Positions 21,001 through 30,103 of a stretch of 41,318 nucleotides of DNA are shown one piece after another. Source of the stretch: Folioceros fuciformis (taxonomy: Eukaryota > Anthocerotophyta > Anthocerotopsida > Anthocerotales); contig JBNGIO010005421.1 in NCBI GenBank assembly GCA_049999805.1, forward strand, positions 1 to 41,318, read 5' to 3'. The notes beneath the pieces are model-generated. The model was not told where the DNA came from, made no database searches, and saw only the letters and a program-made list of their open reading frames with translations. Position 1 is the first letter of the stretch. The number at the start of each line of letters is the position of its first letter. The translations under genes were made by a program, and so were the position numbers.

Positions 21001-22338
21001 AGCCTCTTGCCCCTCCAAAAGCAAAGGCCAGTAGGTCCTGTGACTAACATTGCGTGCCAACGTCGCGTTGATGATGGCCTGCTTTCCCTCTTCCTCCCAG
21101 TTTGTGAAGTCTACGTCGATCTTCTGTAAAGTGGTGTTGACCTGGAGGGACTGCATCAACTCTCTGAACAGCTCATCGTCGAGTCCCCAGCAAGACTGAA
21201 AGCTGAGCTTATTCAAAGATGTATTTTTCTCCAAAGACTGCACCAACGCTTCCATGAAAGAGGGCTCGTTTATCTCGAAGAAACTCAGGATGCGTAATGA
21301 TTTGCATTTCAGAAACGACATCGAAAATTCACTTAACAACTCGTCACCGTAATAGTCGTACAACGTAAGTGTGGAGAGGGTGGAGTTGTGGCGCCAGGCG
21401 TCCAGGCCGAACTTGACAACAAAACAGCTGATCGTAAGGTCCGTGATGCAATCGTTGGTGCGCAACATTCCGGCCAGCGCGTCGGCCAGGCCTGGCTCCT
21501 CTTTGTTCCCGATACGCAACGTCAGCTTGGTGACCCCAGATATGGGGGCATCAGCCTCAGCATCAGCACGGGTGAAAGCCAGTTTCAACACAGTGCTCAT
21601 GGGCCCCAGGCTGCCCTGTACGGAACCCCTAACTGCATCACGTTCATCCCGATTGCCATCATCCAAGTAAAGCTCCCGGAGCGAGGCACACAGCGGCAAT
21701 GCCTTTGCAATACACTGGGCTCCCGCCTCATCCACGCGGATGCCCCGCAGATCCAGGACATTGAGACGGGGAGCGGTGGCCAGCATGCGAGCCATGTGCT
21801 GTGCCCCTTCACCATCTCCCACACTGTTCCGGCTTATGTCCAAATACTCCAGGACAGAATCCTGGTTGAAGCCATCGACCAGGGCACCAAGTCCAGCGGC
21901 ATCAAGCCTGATCACGCTTGCCTTCAGCTGTCGCAAGCTGCGACTAGAAGCAATAAGCTGGCCCAGGGCCTTGCAACCCGCCAGCCTTCCAAAACCTTCG
22001 CAATCATCCAGATCAAGAGCTTCAAGGGAAGGGTTGGATGCCAGGCCCTCCAACAGAACCGCGCATTCATCCTCCCGACCGATGCCGGTTTCCCACCGTT
22101 CAGATATCTTCAGGCGGCCGCGGAGACTGCGGCACTGGCCAATAGCTGTCAATACCCGCTTGCGCACTCGCCAGTGCCTGCCATCCGTGCTCGTTGAAGC
22201 TCCCTTTCTGAAGAAATCGCCGTACTCCTTGTTGTGCAATTCGGGGAGTTTGGTCAAGGCGGGCCCTTCCAGATCTTCCAGCAGCTGTTGCAGCTTTTCC
22301 GGCAACTCGCGCCAGTCATAGTCCTCCTGCTCCGCCAT
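18042..22338 (-). CDS. LRR-Roc-COR-caspase fusion protein
   Basis: Two exons (22338-19531 and 19445-18042; intron 85 nt, GT-AG, phase 0) give 1403 aa. Residues about 60-430 are leucine-rich repeats of the ribonuclease-inhibitor type. A Roc GTPase follows: GAPYAGKT P-loop (458-465), WDLAGQ (579-584), THKD (660-663). The COR region runs from about 745 across the splice site (GPGCFPRFQ joined to VKLRQILFDA). The C-terminus (from about 1158) reads as a caspase: GLAMIVS, RHGG (Arg1174), NAHGG (His1231), VVVINACRG (Cys1281), a linker, then p10 with VFSTSPGDLSFRNVEEGTNF (Arg1345) and CPQFVSSLTGKLYW. The usual metacaspase landmarks are not seen. Roc-COR proteins are GTP-regulated dimers, often in stress or death signalling; a sensor linked to a protease is inferred. 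ATG 22338 opens the frame. Confidence 0.85.
19949..19972 (-). repeat. Hexamer repeat encoding Asp-Ala run
   Basis: GCATCT is repeated four times in a row, read on the minus strand as alternating Asp and Ala codons (DADADADA) inside the COR region. It is a likely site of length variation that keeps frame. Confidence 0.9.
20693..20885 (-). repeat. In-frame tandem duplication inside the Roc domain
   Basis: An 87-base unit (20693-20779) and a 90-base unit (20780-20869), plus the start of a third, are nearly identical. They encode two copies of QLWEQ(L/M)SLAWNGSWFGDVS between the P-loop and the switch regions, at residues about 490-550. Such a repeat is not a normal part of Roc domains. Confidence 0.9.
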
Positions 22339-22414
22339 GCTGTGCTAAGCTGCGCTTCCCAATGCAAGCAAATATGATGAATGGAAAGTATGTATCATCC
22401 GTTTTGTAGCAGGG

Positions 22415-22725
22415 GCAGCAACCTCACAGCACACACTCGAGGATTGCGACACCAGACAAGGACAGGCTATGGGACAGGCAACTCACAAGCACACACGCGC
22501 GGAGGGTTGGGACACCAGACAAGGATAGGCCAGCAGGCTGCCTCCCAACAACACACTCGAGAAGGGTTGACAGACCACACAAGGATAGGCTAGGGGACGG
22601 TGCCATCAATCTCACAGGACACACACTTGAGGAAGATCCCGATTGGAACACCAGACACGGATAGGCTAGGGGACGACCACCTCACAGCACACACACTGGT
22701 TAAGGATAGGGACACCCTACAAGGT
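22415..22725 (-). repeat. Minisatellite upstream of the Roco-caspase gene
   Basis: About five degenerate units of 58-70 bases, each with CACACAC..CGAG followed by GACACCAGACAAGGATAGGC and mostly TAGGGGAC. It begins roughly 80 bases upstream of the start codon, in the presumed promoter or leader. Confidence 0.85.
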
Positions 22726-22990
22726 CTCTTCAATGTCTGAGACGAGACGGTTATGTGGTAGCCGGCAATAGAGCTGCCAGGTCTCACTCACTCTCCCTCC
22801 ACTCATCAGCGCGTCAGCGTGCGCGTGCTTGGCTTTTCCCCTTCCCCACGTCTCTCTCACTGTGACCAGTGGATATTCCCCCTCCATACACACTTATGCG
22901 CGCTCAGTATTTTATCAAAGCACACCTACCTAAGTGTGGCGGACTCACTGGGCCGGCCAGCATCGTGGACAAGACACGACACGACACCAA

Positions 22991-23160
22991 AGGCTAAACT
23001 TTTCTCAGCTGCTGCTTCCAACCCTCCTTCCAATTCTCTCGCCCCTACCCCTACTTGTTACAACACGACATGCACCAAAGATGCCTTCCTTTACGTGGAA
23101 GGCAGGTACAGTACAGCACGTTTGTGGTAGGACCCAGCACCTGAGCTCCGCTCAGCAAGG
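22991..23160 (-). repeat. Duplicated spacer, copy 2
   Basis: This is the partner of 16093-16267. It sits between the 3' flank of caspase fragment A and the upstream region of the intact gene. Confidence 0.75.
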
Positions 23161-23179
23161 TTCCTAGTGCACAAGCGCG

Positions 23180-23925
23180 CACGTTCTTCCCTCCCTACGC
23201 ATAGCCTCCATGGGCCATCATCTGTTCATCCCCATCGGGATGCTGTGAGAGGTGTCTCTGGCCAAACAGGAAAGAATGCCAGGCAAGGGAGAAGTGACCA
23301 GACTTATCAGAGGCAGTATTTAATAGACCAACAACATGTAGTTCAAGAGCATACCTGACTCTTGATTGACGGCATTGCAGGCCCTGGCCACATGCTACTC
23401 ACTATAGCCAGGCATGACAGGAGTCGGGGGTGGTCGAGACCAGTACAGCGTTTTGGTAAGTGTGCTGCGCAACTCAGGACACTGATATTTCTTCTCATAG
23501 TCCCCGTCTTTGGTTTTGTCTTGGACCTCCTTGTCCGTCGCCTTGCCAATGACGCTTGTCTGAATGCTCAAGACATCTTCTGTTTCAGAGCCCTTCACTA
23601 TGGCGTCCATCAAAGCTATGATGAAGTTTGTGCCCTCCTCGACATCTCTCAAAGATGCATCTCCAGGACTGGTGGAGAAAACTGTGAGGCAGTCTTTCAC
23701 ACAAGACAATAGTCGCACTCTGTTTCTGACAACTTGGCTTCCCTGAACGTCTGACCCCTCGGCTTTGCTGGTAATGGCAAGGTCGGCGGGGCCCGACCCC
23801 TTTGCTTGGCTTCCCTCAACCTGACACCTCGGCTTTGCTGGTAGTGGCAGGGTTGGCAGTGCTTGACTCCTACGCTTTCATGCTTTTGACAAGACGCCCA
23901 GTGCCTCGACAAGCATTGGGTTGGG
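23180..23925 (-). pseudogene. Caspase module fragment with p10 and 3' flank (copy A)
   Basis: On the minus strand, NACRGTGRLVKSMKA (near 23915-23870) matches the catalytic-Cys segment of the intact gene. A frame-broken linker follows, in which a block ending in GCCGACCTTGCCA is tandemly duplicated. An open p10 part (23718-23395) then has TVFSTSPGDASLRDVEEGTN and CPELRSTLTKTLYWS. The p10 frame is preserved over about 100 codons, and its 3' flank (23183-23390) matches that of the intact gene. The p20 upstream of NACRG is missing: similarity stops at AAGCATT, where a PPR fragment begins. It cannot encode an active protease by itself. Confidence 0.8.
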
Positions 23926-23944
23926 TTGGGTCCTTCAAGTCGGC

Positions 23945-24510
23945 CTTTATACTGTACCAAGGTGCCACACTTTGCATACATGTCCACCAAGCAATTACAA
24001 ACTAACAAATCAGGCTCAAGCCCACTGGCCAAGATATCAGCATGCACCTGCTTCCCCTTGCACAGGCCTGAAATGCTGCCACAAACAGATGACCATCTGG
24101 CTTCACACTGGACCTGCGCATCCGTTGATATAGCTGCACGGCCTGCTTTGCTTTGTCTTGTCCATGTCTAACATGTGCAGAGATTATGGAAGACCAGATG
24201 AAGGCATTTGGTTCAGCAACCATGGTGAACACATCCATCGCGTCTTGCAACCTGCCAAACTAAGCATACATTCGCAGAATGTGATTGCTCAGGAACGTGT
24301 CCGACTGATACCCCTTGTCCATCGTCAAACCATGCACCGGACCGACGACCCAGAACAAGAGTCTTCTTCAACACACATTACTTAAGTACAGTAAAAAACT
24401 GAGACTTGGGTACACAGGAGTCTGTCTGCACCAGAACTTCCAGAGCCTCAGCAGCCTCAGTGAGCAGGCCCTCATGATATAGCTTGCTCACAGTTTCAGC
24501 CATCACAATC
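23945..24510 (-). pseudogene. PLS-type PPR gene remnant, copy 2
   Basis: Minus-strand pieces: AETVSKLYHEGLLTEAAEAL (near 24500-24440), LSNHILRMYA, DAMDVFTMVAEPNAFIWSSI (from 24250), VKPDGHLFVAAFQACARG, then in another frame HADILASGLEPDLLVCNCLV and DMYAKCGTLVQ (to 23945). Stops and shifts separate them. It is the same family as 14560-15400 and is cut off where the caspase fragment starts. Confidence 0.8.
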
Positions 24511-24980
24511 CTGCAGGCCTGAGATTGTCCCGACCGTCGGGCAAGCTAGGTTTGGGCTCAGAGACCTCACGACCCATATCCACATCCCAAGCAGCAAGCT
24601 TCGACTTCACCCAGGCTGGCTTGTAGAGGTGGTGCAGCCAGATCCCCTCATGGGATTCTCTGTACTTGAAGTCAGGCAAGCGCTTACTTTTCTTGGCATG
24701 CCTGTTATCCCACCACAGTGTTGGGTCCCGAAAGAACTGTCCCCACAATAGCTCCTGCTGACGAACCTGGCGGGCAGCTCCGCCTTTATCCACCCATCCT
24801 GTTCGATGAGCTGCCTGCCCGGCTGAAGGCCCCCATCTTTTGGCTGGTTCGGGTGGCTAAGCTCGCCTCCTTGAAGTCAATTGCGAGGGAGCCCTTCCAA
24901 AAGTGCCTGCTGATTTCGGCACAGCCATGGGGCCGCGTTACGCTTACGATTCCGAGAGACATTGATCCGTGGTTACGCAA
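24503..24980 (-). pseudogene. OSB: OSB-type organellar ssDNA-binding protein fragment
   Basis: The frame 24793-24503 contains LWGQFFRDPTLWWDNR, KRLPDFKYRESHEGIWL and PAWVKSKLAAWD. This is the plant-specific PDF motif of organellar single-stranded DNA-binding proteins (family pattern: FFxxPxxWWDNRxxK...PDFKHK...LWL...PxWV). A second frame (24980-24786) with ISRHFWKGSLAID could be part of the preceding OB-fold, but a frame change lies between them, at an intron or a break. No transit peptide or full OB-fold is found upstream to 26300. The stop at 24503 lies inside DNA that also resembles the start of the PPR copy, so OSB and PPR remnants are fused at a breakpoint. I call it a fragment; a functional short gene is less likely. 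Confidence 0.6.
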
Positions 24981-26322
24981 TACGACGGGCAGATAACGCA
25001 GAGCAGCAAATGGAAGAACCTACACCTGGAGTACCTACGTGACTCAAATTAATTCTCGGAGCTGAAAGGCATGCAGTCTTGGTTCACCAGTTAATTCTGG
25101 GAATCTGATGTCAGCCTTGTAGGTGGGATAGGCAACCTATGCATCTGTAGGTACGCACTGGTTGCGTAAACGGGCGGGGCGACGCTTTCATCCAATCTCG
25201 TTGAGTTCAATTCAACCGAGTTTGCGGGCGACACATGCTAGTTTCTTCTGGGTAATTTACAACGGGTGGCCATACACTGTTTTTACACGGAAGGGAATGC
25301 AAAGCATATCATCCGTATGCATGATGACCCTCTTTCTCCAGACATGGAAACAAGAACAGCCGCCGGACCATCTCCCGCTCACGCTGATTACAAAGTCGAC
25401 TTCCTGCCCGCATCCAGGAAACCAGGCTCCGCTCACTACATATGTCCTTACCAGTCGCATTGTTGCTGCACATCCACTTGTTGGCCCGGTACACATTCCA
25501 GGCCGCACTTCAGTTCAAATTCAGAAACAGTACAAAAGCAGAGAAAGCATGCTTCCTACTGTCCCCAATTCGTCACCCCTCCCTGCATTCCGCACATGCG
25601 CACACGCCTCAAATTGCGCACTTCATGCTGCGTTGCTGCTGGTTAGCAGGATCACCGGGGTCTGGCAAGCAAGCAACCCATCAGATACGACAGAAAAGGT
25701 TGCCTCCCAGGATCACAATGAAGATCCATCATAGAATACCTGGAGGGGGCTGAAGCTCAATACACACATGAGGCAACCCTGCAAGGGAGTTTAAGGTTGG
25801 GTCAGGAATGGCGCCATACATCTTGCAGGCTGAAACCTGGCCTTCGATGGAACATGGTCTCCGACTTCTCCGTTTTCAGCTTTATCTGCGCCTGCTTCAT
25901 ACAATGAAAACTAGGGATGCCGGAAGATCCCACCTCCTGGCCCTCAAACGCGACGTCTCATGATCATGTGCTTGCAGCTCTTCATGGGAGGAATCCCATG
26001 GAACTACGCAGGGGATAGAGAGTGCCATTTGAGGAAATACAGCAGTGTACCCGAACGTTGTTAACCAGACATGGCTACACTACAGCCTCCTAGTTGTGAA
26101 ATGCTGGCCAAACATATGAGGCCTTGAAGGCTGCAAACATGTGACTTGAGAGAAACTCTCGGATTCTCAAGGGGCACCCGTGAAAATATATACATTGACT
26201 GTTCAGACGAATATGTGCCTTATAATTGTATCCTTATGGAATCACTACAAATGACGTCATTATCAATCGGATTATTATGGCGAAACAGAACGGGACGTTC
26301 AAAGGCCACTTCCCACATGGAA
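24981..26322. other. No gene recognised
   Basis: About 1.3 kb with overlapping frames up to 190 codons (25162-25734 plus) that show no recognisable domain. It separates the rearranged block from the exonuclease gene. Confidence 0.5.
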
Positions 26323-28054
26323 CTAGCCAGAAGACGGCAGTTCCCATTTTCTAAGTTGGGATTTGGAAGCACATCTTGAGTCCTCACTAGCCAACAACCT
26401 TTTGTCTTGACACCAGCACTTGTAATAAGGTCGAGAGTGCTCAAGGAGAGCCTGTGGACGGAGGCTCTCTAAGCGCTCTCGGTTCCAACGGTGGAAGATA
26501 TCCTCCTTTGGGCCGGGGAGACAAGCACCCGTATGTGCTCTAGCTCGTAACCACCGATAAATGCGCATTGCCGCAACTGCATCTTCGTAAGGCTCATGTC
26601 TGCCTTCATCTTGGATTTGGTATCTTTGAAAATAGGCATAGGGTTAGCTGGGCAGAAACGGTTACGTTTGGTACTCTTCACGAACTATTTATCGAAGGTG
26701 TGTGGGTGCCTTACCCCAAGTAGGTCCTCGCCAGGTCTCGCAGCTTATGTGGGACTCCGCTTGTTCTCAACAAGGGTGGATAGCATCCAGTGTCCCTGTA
26801 ATCAGGCATCATAGGGAACATAGAGAGTAAGAAGAAACCACGAGTTGCAAGTGCTAAACGTAGCTGATGTTTGAGAAGGGGAGGGGAGTAGAGTGGGGAT
26901 GGTATACCTGATCAGATGAGAAGGGTAGGTCAAGTTTAGACACTCCAAGTCATGGTTCAACGAATGACCCACCAGGAGCCTAGAGAATCCCTTCTTTCCC
27001 TTCCTACGATTCTCAGCACCTTGGAGAATGACCATGACTCTCCTTCTCGCCTCTTCAAATGACATTCCGTTCTCCAGATCCGTCGCCTCAATGTGAGTGA
27101 TGTCATATCTAGATACGCCACAGTCAGTAGAAAGCATATCAGCACAGCGAGAATGCTCGAAATGTACCAGGTCAGTTTTCTTGCCTGTAGTCGGTCACAG
27201 TGTGACTTGGCTTCACAAACGTATTCAGAAGCACGTTTTCTCCTTCGTCCACCACACAGATCCTCGCACATATATTGATAGAGCCATCATCTCCGCCTCC
27301 GACCATCTCACAGTCCAGCGACACAGCAGTTAAGCGCTCACCCTTTGACTGGAAGGACGCATACTGACCACCAACATCTGCTGGCACTCTGATCCTCTTG
27401 GTTGATAGCATCTGGCCTGCCCACGTCTGAATAAATGACAAGACACGTCTTAAAACAGTGCAACAGACAGCAGAACTTGCATCGAGGAAGAAAGGGGTTG
27501 AAGGACAGTGTGACTACGCTGCTGAAAGTGGACGTGGTAATCCAAGGACAGGTCAGTCGGTGGATCGCTGCCATTTCCTGGTCATCAACGAATTCCAGGC
27601 AGTAATGACACCCCTTCTCTGAGAAGGCCTTTGAGCATTCCTTCTTGCACAGAGGCCCTGATGAGAATGAACACAATGAGTGCCTCTCCTTCTTTTGGGA
27701 CATGTACGACCCATGACAACCTCCTCAAACACGAAATCTCTCACCAAGAAGATGCTCACGGAGTGCCTCAAAGCATTTGCAGTGCTTCTTACAGTGTGCA
27801 CATTTCGGTTCATGCTGCGAATGACCAGCCTTAGCTATATGCTCCACCAGTCTGGACATGGCACCAAACTGCTTGAAGCAAGCTTCACACCTGTTCGAGA
27901 CGCCAACACACAGAGATTTGTACCAAAAAACACGGGAGGATGCTTATGCGTGAATAGCACCAACACCACAACAATAGAGAACACACCTAAAGCGAGCTGC
28001 TGGAGTCGCTGCCCCCCCTTCTTTTGACAAGTTTAAGGAGCTCAGTGCTTCCAT
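26323..28054 (-). CDS. REXO4: REXO4-like RNA exonuclease with N-terminal zinc fingers
   Basis: Seven coding exons on the minus strand (28054-27987, 27890-27745, 27657-27518, 27426-27185, 27108-26908, 26795-26715, 26623-26323) close to 392 aa. The N-terminus has Cys/His clusters: RCEACFKQFGAMSRLVEHI, EPKCAHCKKHCKCFEALREH and GCHYCLEFVDDQEMAAIH. A DEDD-type exonuclease follows: SLDCEMVGGG (Exo I), VGHSLNHDLECL (Exo II), LIRDTGCYPPLLR, then HEPYEDAVAAMRIYRWLR (Exo III). Family members trim RNA, notably during ribosome biogenesis. Intron 4 uses a GC donor. ATG 28054 is chosen because the spliced leader has an in-frame stop and no upstream ATG. The tail after the Exo III motif is basic, about 60 residues. 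It is head-to-head with DAD1. Confidence 0.9.
27109..27184 (-). other. GC-AG intron of the REXO4-like gene
   Basis: The exon ends GACTACAG and the intron starts GCAAGA, ending TATCTAG. Splicing here restores DYR joined to YDITHIEATDLENGMSF, matching 'VTDYR...GM' of the family, and keeps phase. No GT donor fits. AG|GCAAG is the typical context of the rare GC donors. Confidence 0.85.
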
Positions 28055-28624
28055 CTCGGAGCTATGATCCTGAGGCACTGCCGCCGTTAGCCCCAACACT
28101 GCAGCAGAAAAATTCGAAACCTTCTTTAAACGTAAAAGGAAAAAACTTACCTAGTGCTGGCCGGAACGAGGTTCACAAGAATCAACTCCGTCAGTGAAGA
28201 TCTAACGCGCCAGCAACTCCACACACCTCTCCGCTTCCGAGTCAGACGCAATTCTCGGCACAAACACAAGGTTCTGTGCTTGGCTTGAGTTCCCCTCTGA
28301 CAGAACTGTTGAAAACCCGTAGCACTGGAAGGATCACGAACGCAAGCGTCAAGCAGTAACAGAACGCCAAGATGAACGTGCTGAGACTTGAGACGCCTTT
28401 CACCGCCTGGTGACATGACGCTGAATTCGGAAGATGGCGGGAAACGTGAACCGCGGTTAGAGCCTTGACCAAGTACCGGTAACTCTGGTTTATTGCTTGA
28501 ACTAAAGCGGCAGGACTACACGTCTCCGTCGGTGAAGGTCGACTTCGTCTCTGGAGCTCGTGGCAGGGAAGTCCTGTTGGAGATTTCGAGCCATTTGTAA
28601 CGGATCCCGGGTAGGGTTGGAGGC
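28055..28624. promoter_or_regulatory. Bidirectional upstream region of REXO4-like gene and DAD1
   Basis: 570 bases separate the two start codons. On the exonuclease side a 52-nt intron (28150-28099, donor GTAAGTTT, acceptor TGCTGCAG) probably lies in the leader. The exon beyond it is untranslated, since its frame carries a stop. The promoter shared by both genes is therefore short. Confidence 0.6.
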
Positions 28625-29423
28625 ATGGCGAGCGGCGCACTGAATGATGTAAAGGTTCTCTATCGCTCGCTCAAGTCGTCATACGCATCCACTCCAGCCA
28701 AGCTCAAGGTGTGTTGCTCAATTGCCCTAGTTCTTGGAATGCTGCTCAACGTGGGTGCGTGCTGGCTTTTTCCTCTCACTGACATCCCGGTTCCCATGTG
28801 CAGGTGATCGATCTGTACGTTCTCTTTGCTATCACGACTGCTGCTATTCAGGTAACTTCCGGCATGAGCAGAATGTTTTTTGGGATACTGTGGTGCTAAA
28901 ATGAGCCCCACAGCATTGCAGCTCGTAGTGTTTGTCCTTAAGCTGATTTTTTTCTGGACTCTGTTGTAGGTGTTGTACATGGCGGTGGTTGGATCCTTTC
29001 CTTTCAATGCATTTCTGTCCGGAGTTCTCTCCAGCGTCGGCACAGCTGTGCTCGCAGGTAGCTTCACATGGCCTTACACGCAGTTCTACTGGAAAGAATG
29101 CATCGTCATCACCTGTCGGCTTTATTTTGATGCGCTCTTGGTCTGTATTTTCAGTCTGTTTGCGGATGCAAGTCAACAAGGAGAACAAGGAATTTAAGGT
29201 AACATCTTTGCCCTAGCTGAATTGTTCAAACCACCTTCCAAGCTCTGGTGTAAAAGACTCCCCTCATGTTTTCTTCTCCTCTTGGTGCGTAAAGGGAGAC
29301 ATGCGGGTGCTAACTGAGCCCTATGATGACCATGTGTAGGACCTGCCTCGAGAACGAGCCTTTGCAGACTTCGTGCTCTGTAATCTCGTGTTGCATCTCG
29401 TAATCATGAATTTCCTGGGCTGA
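28625..29423 (+). CDS. DAD1: DAD1, oligosaccharyltransferase subunit
   Basis: Five exons (28625-28708, 28804-28851, 28970-29057, 29155-29198, 29340-29423) give 115 aa, the exact usual length. The protein begins MASGALNDVKVLYRSLKSSY, continues VIDLYVLFAITTAAIQ, VLYMAVVGSFPFNAFLSGVL, CLRMQVNKENKEF and ends FADFVLCNLVLHLVIMNFLG, the invariant family C-terminus. It is a small membrane subunit of the ER complex that attaches N-glycans to nascent proteins; its loss triggers cell death in animals. All splice sites are GT-AG and the introns are 95-141 nt. Highly conserved; no anomalies. Confidence 0.97.
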
Positions 29424-30103
29424 TGGCACGCCTCATACATGCTAGTCTCTGAAGGGAAGCGGAATAGTAGGTAGATTCCACAGCTTCAAGTGGTCGAGTC
29501 TGGGTGTCATTTTGTTTGCTCCCTGACTCTGGCACACCCTGTCCGTCTAAGTGAGCTGTGTGAGTATCGGCGCATGTGCAATCATTGCTCTCCAATAGAG
29601 CTGCTTTGTGTCGTGATGAGCAATGGAACAATAATTGAGAGTGTGGACCATTAGCCGAGCAGCGTCGTGCGCACAGGTCGGACCACGCCGTCAGCGTGTA
29701 AAGGGGATGTGTAATTTTGCCGGTCATGATGCAGATTTTGCAAGAAAGAACGTGTCCCATGGTCATTGGGGGACAGAAAGGGAATCCCAAGGATTTGTCA
29801 GGGGAAATGAATTAATGCGTACAGGACGAGACACTACAAAATCTTTTTCTCCACTGACTTGGTTGTTTGCCGGTCCTGGCGCACGGCTTGACGCCATAAG
29901 ACGGCTTGCTTCAGATTGCTTCGCTTGGGCTTGTCTGCCGTCTACGGGCAGCCCAGGTTGGGATCGAAATCGCCTCCACGTTGCCTGCAGCTCAAGTTCT
30001 ATGAATTTGACCACCAACCACCATCGCGTGGTATTTTGACAGAGATTGCGTTGTCTGTCTGATTTTATCTAACGCTTCACAAGTTTTCAATCTTCCATCA
30101 GCC
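29424..30103. other. Intergenic, no gene seen
   Basis: 680 bases between DAD1 and the hydrolase. The frames on both strands have no family resemblance. It likely contains the DAD1 3' untranslated region and the hydrolase promoter. Confidence 0.5.

Noticed and set aside
21388-22197. Plus-strand frame of 269 codons
   Set aside because: It is antisense to the leucine-rich repeats of the Roco-caspase gene, whose repeats and GC-rich codons keep the opposite strand open; no domain seen.
25162-25734. Plus-strand frame of 190 codons
   Set aside because: No recognisable domain, mixed composition, and other frames in the same DNA are nearly as long.
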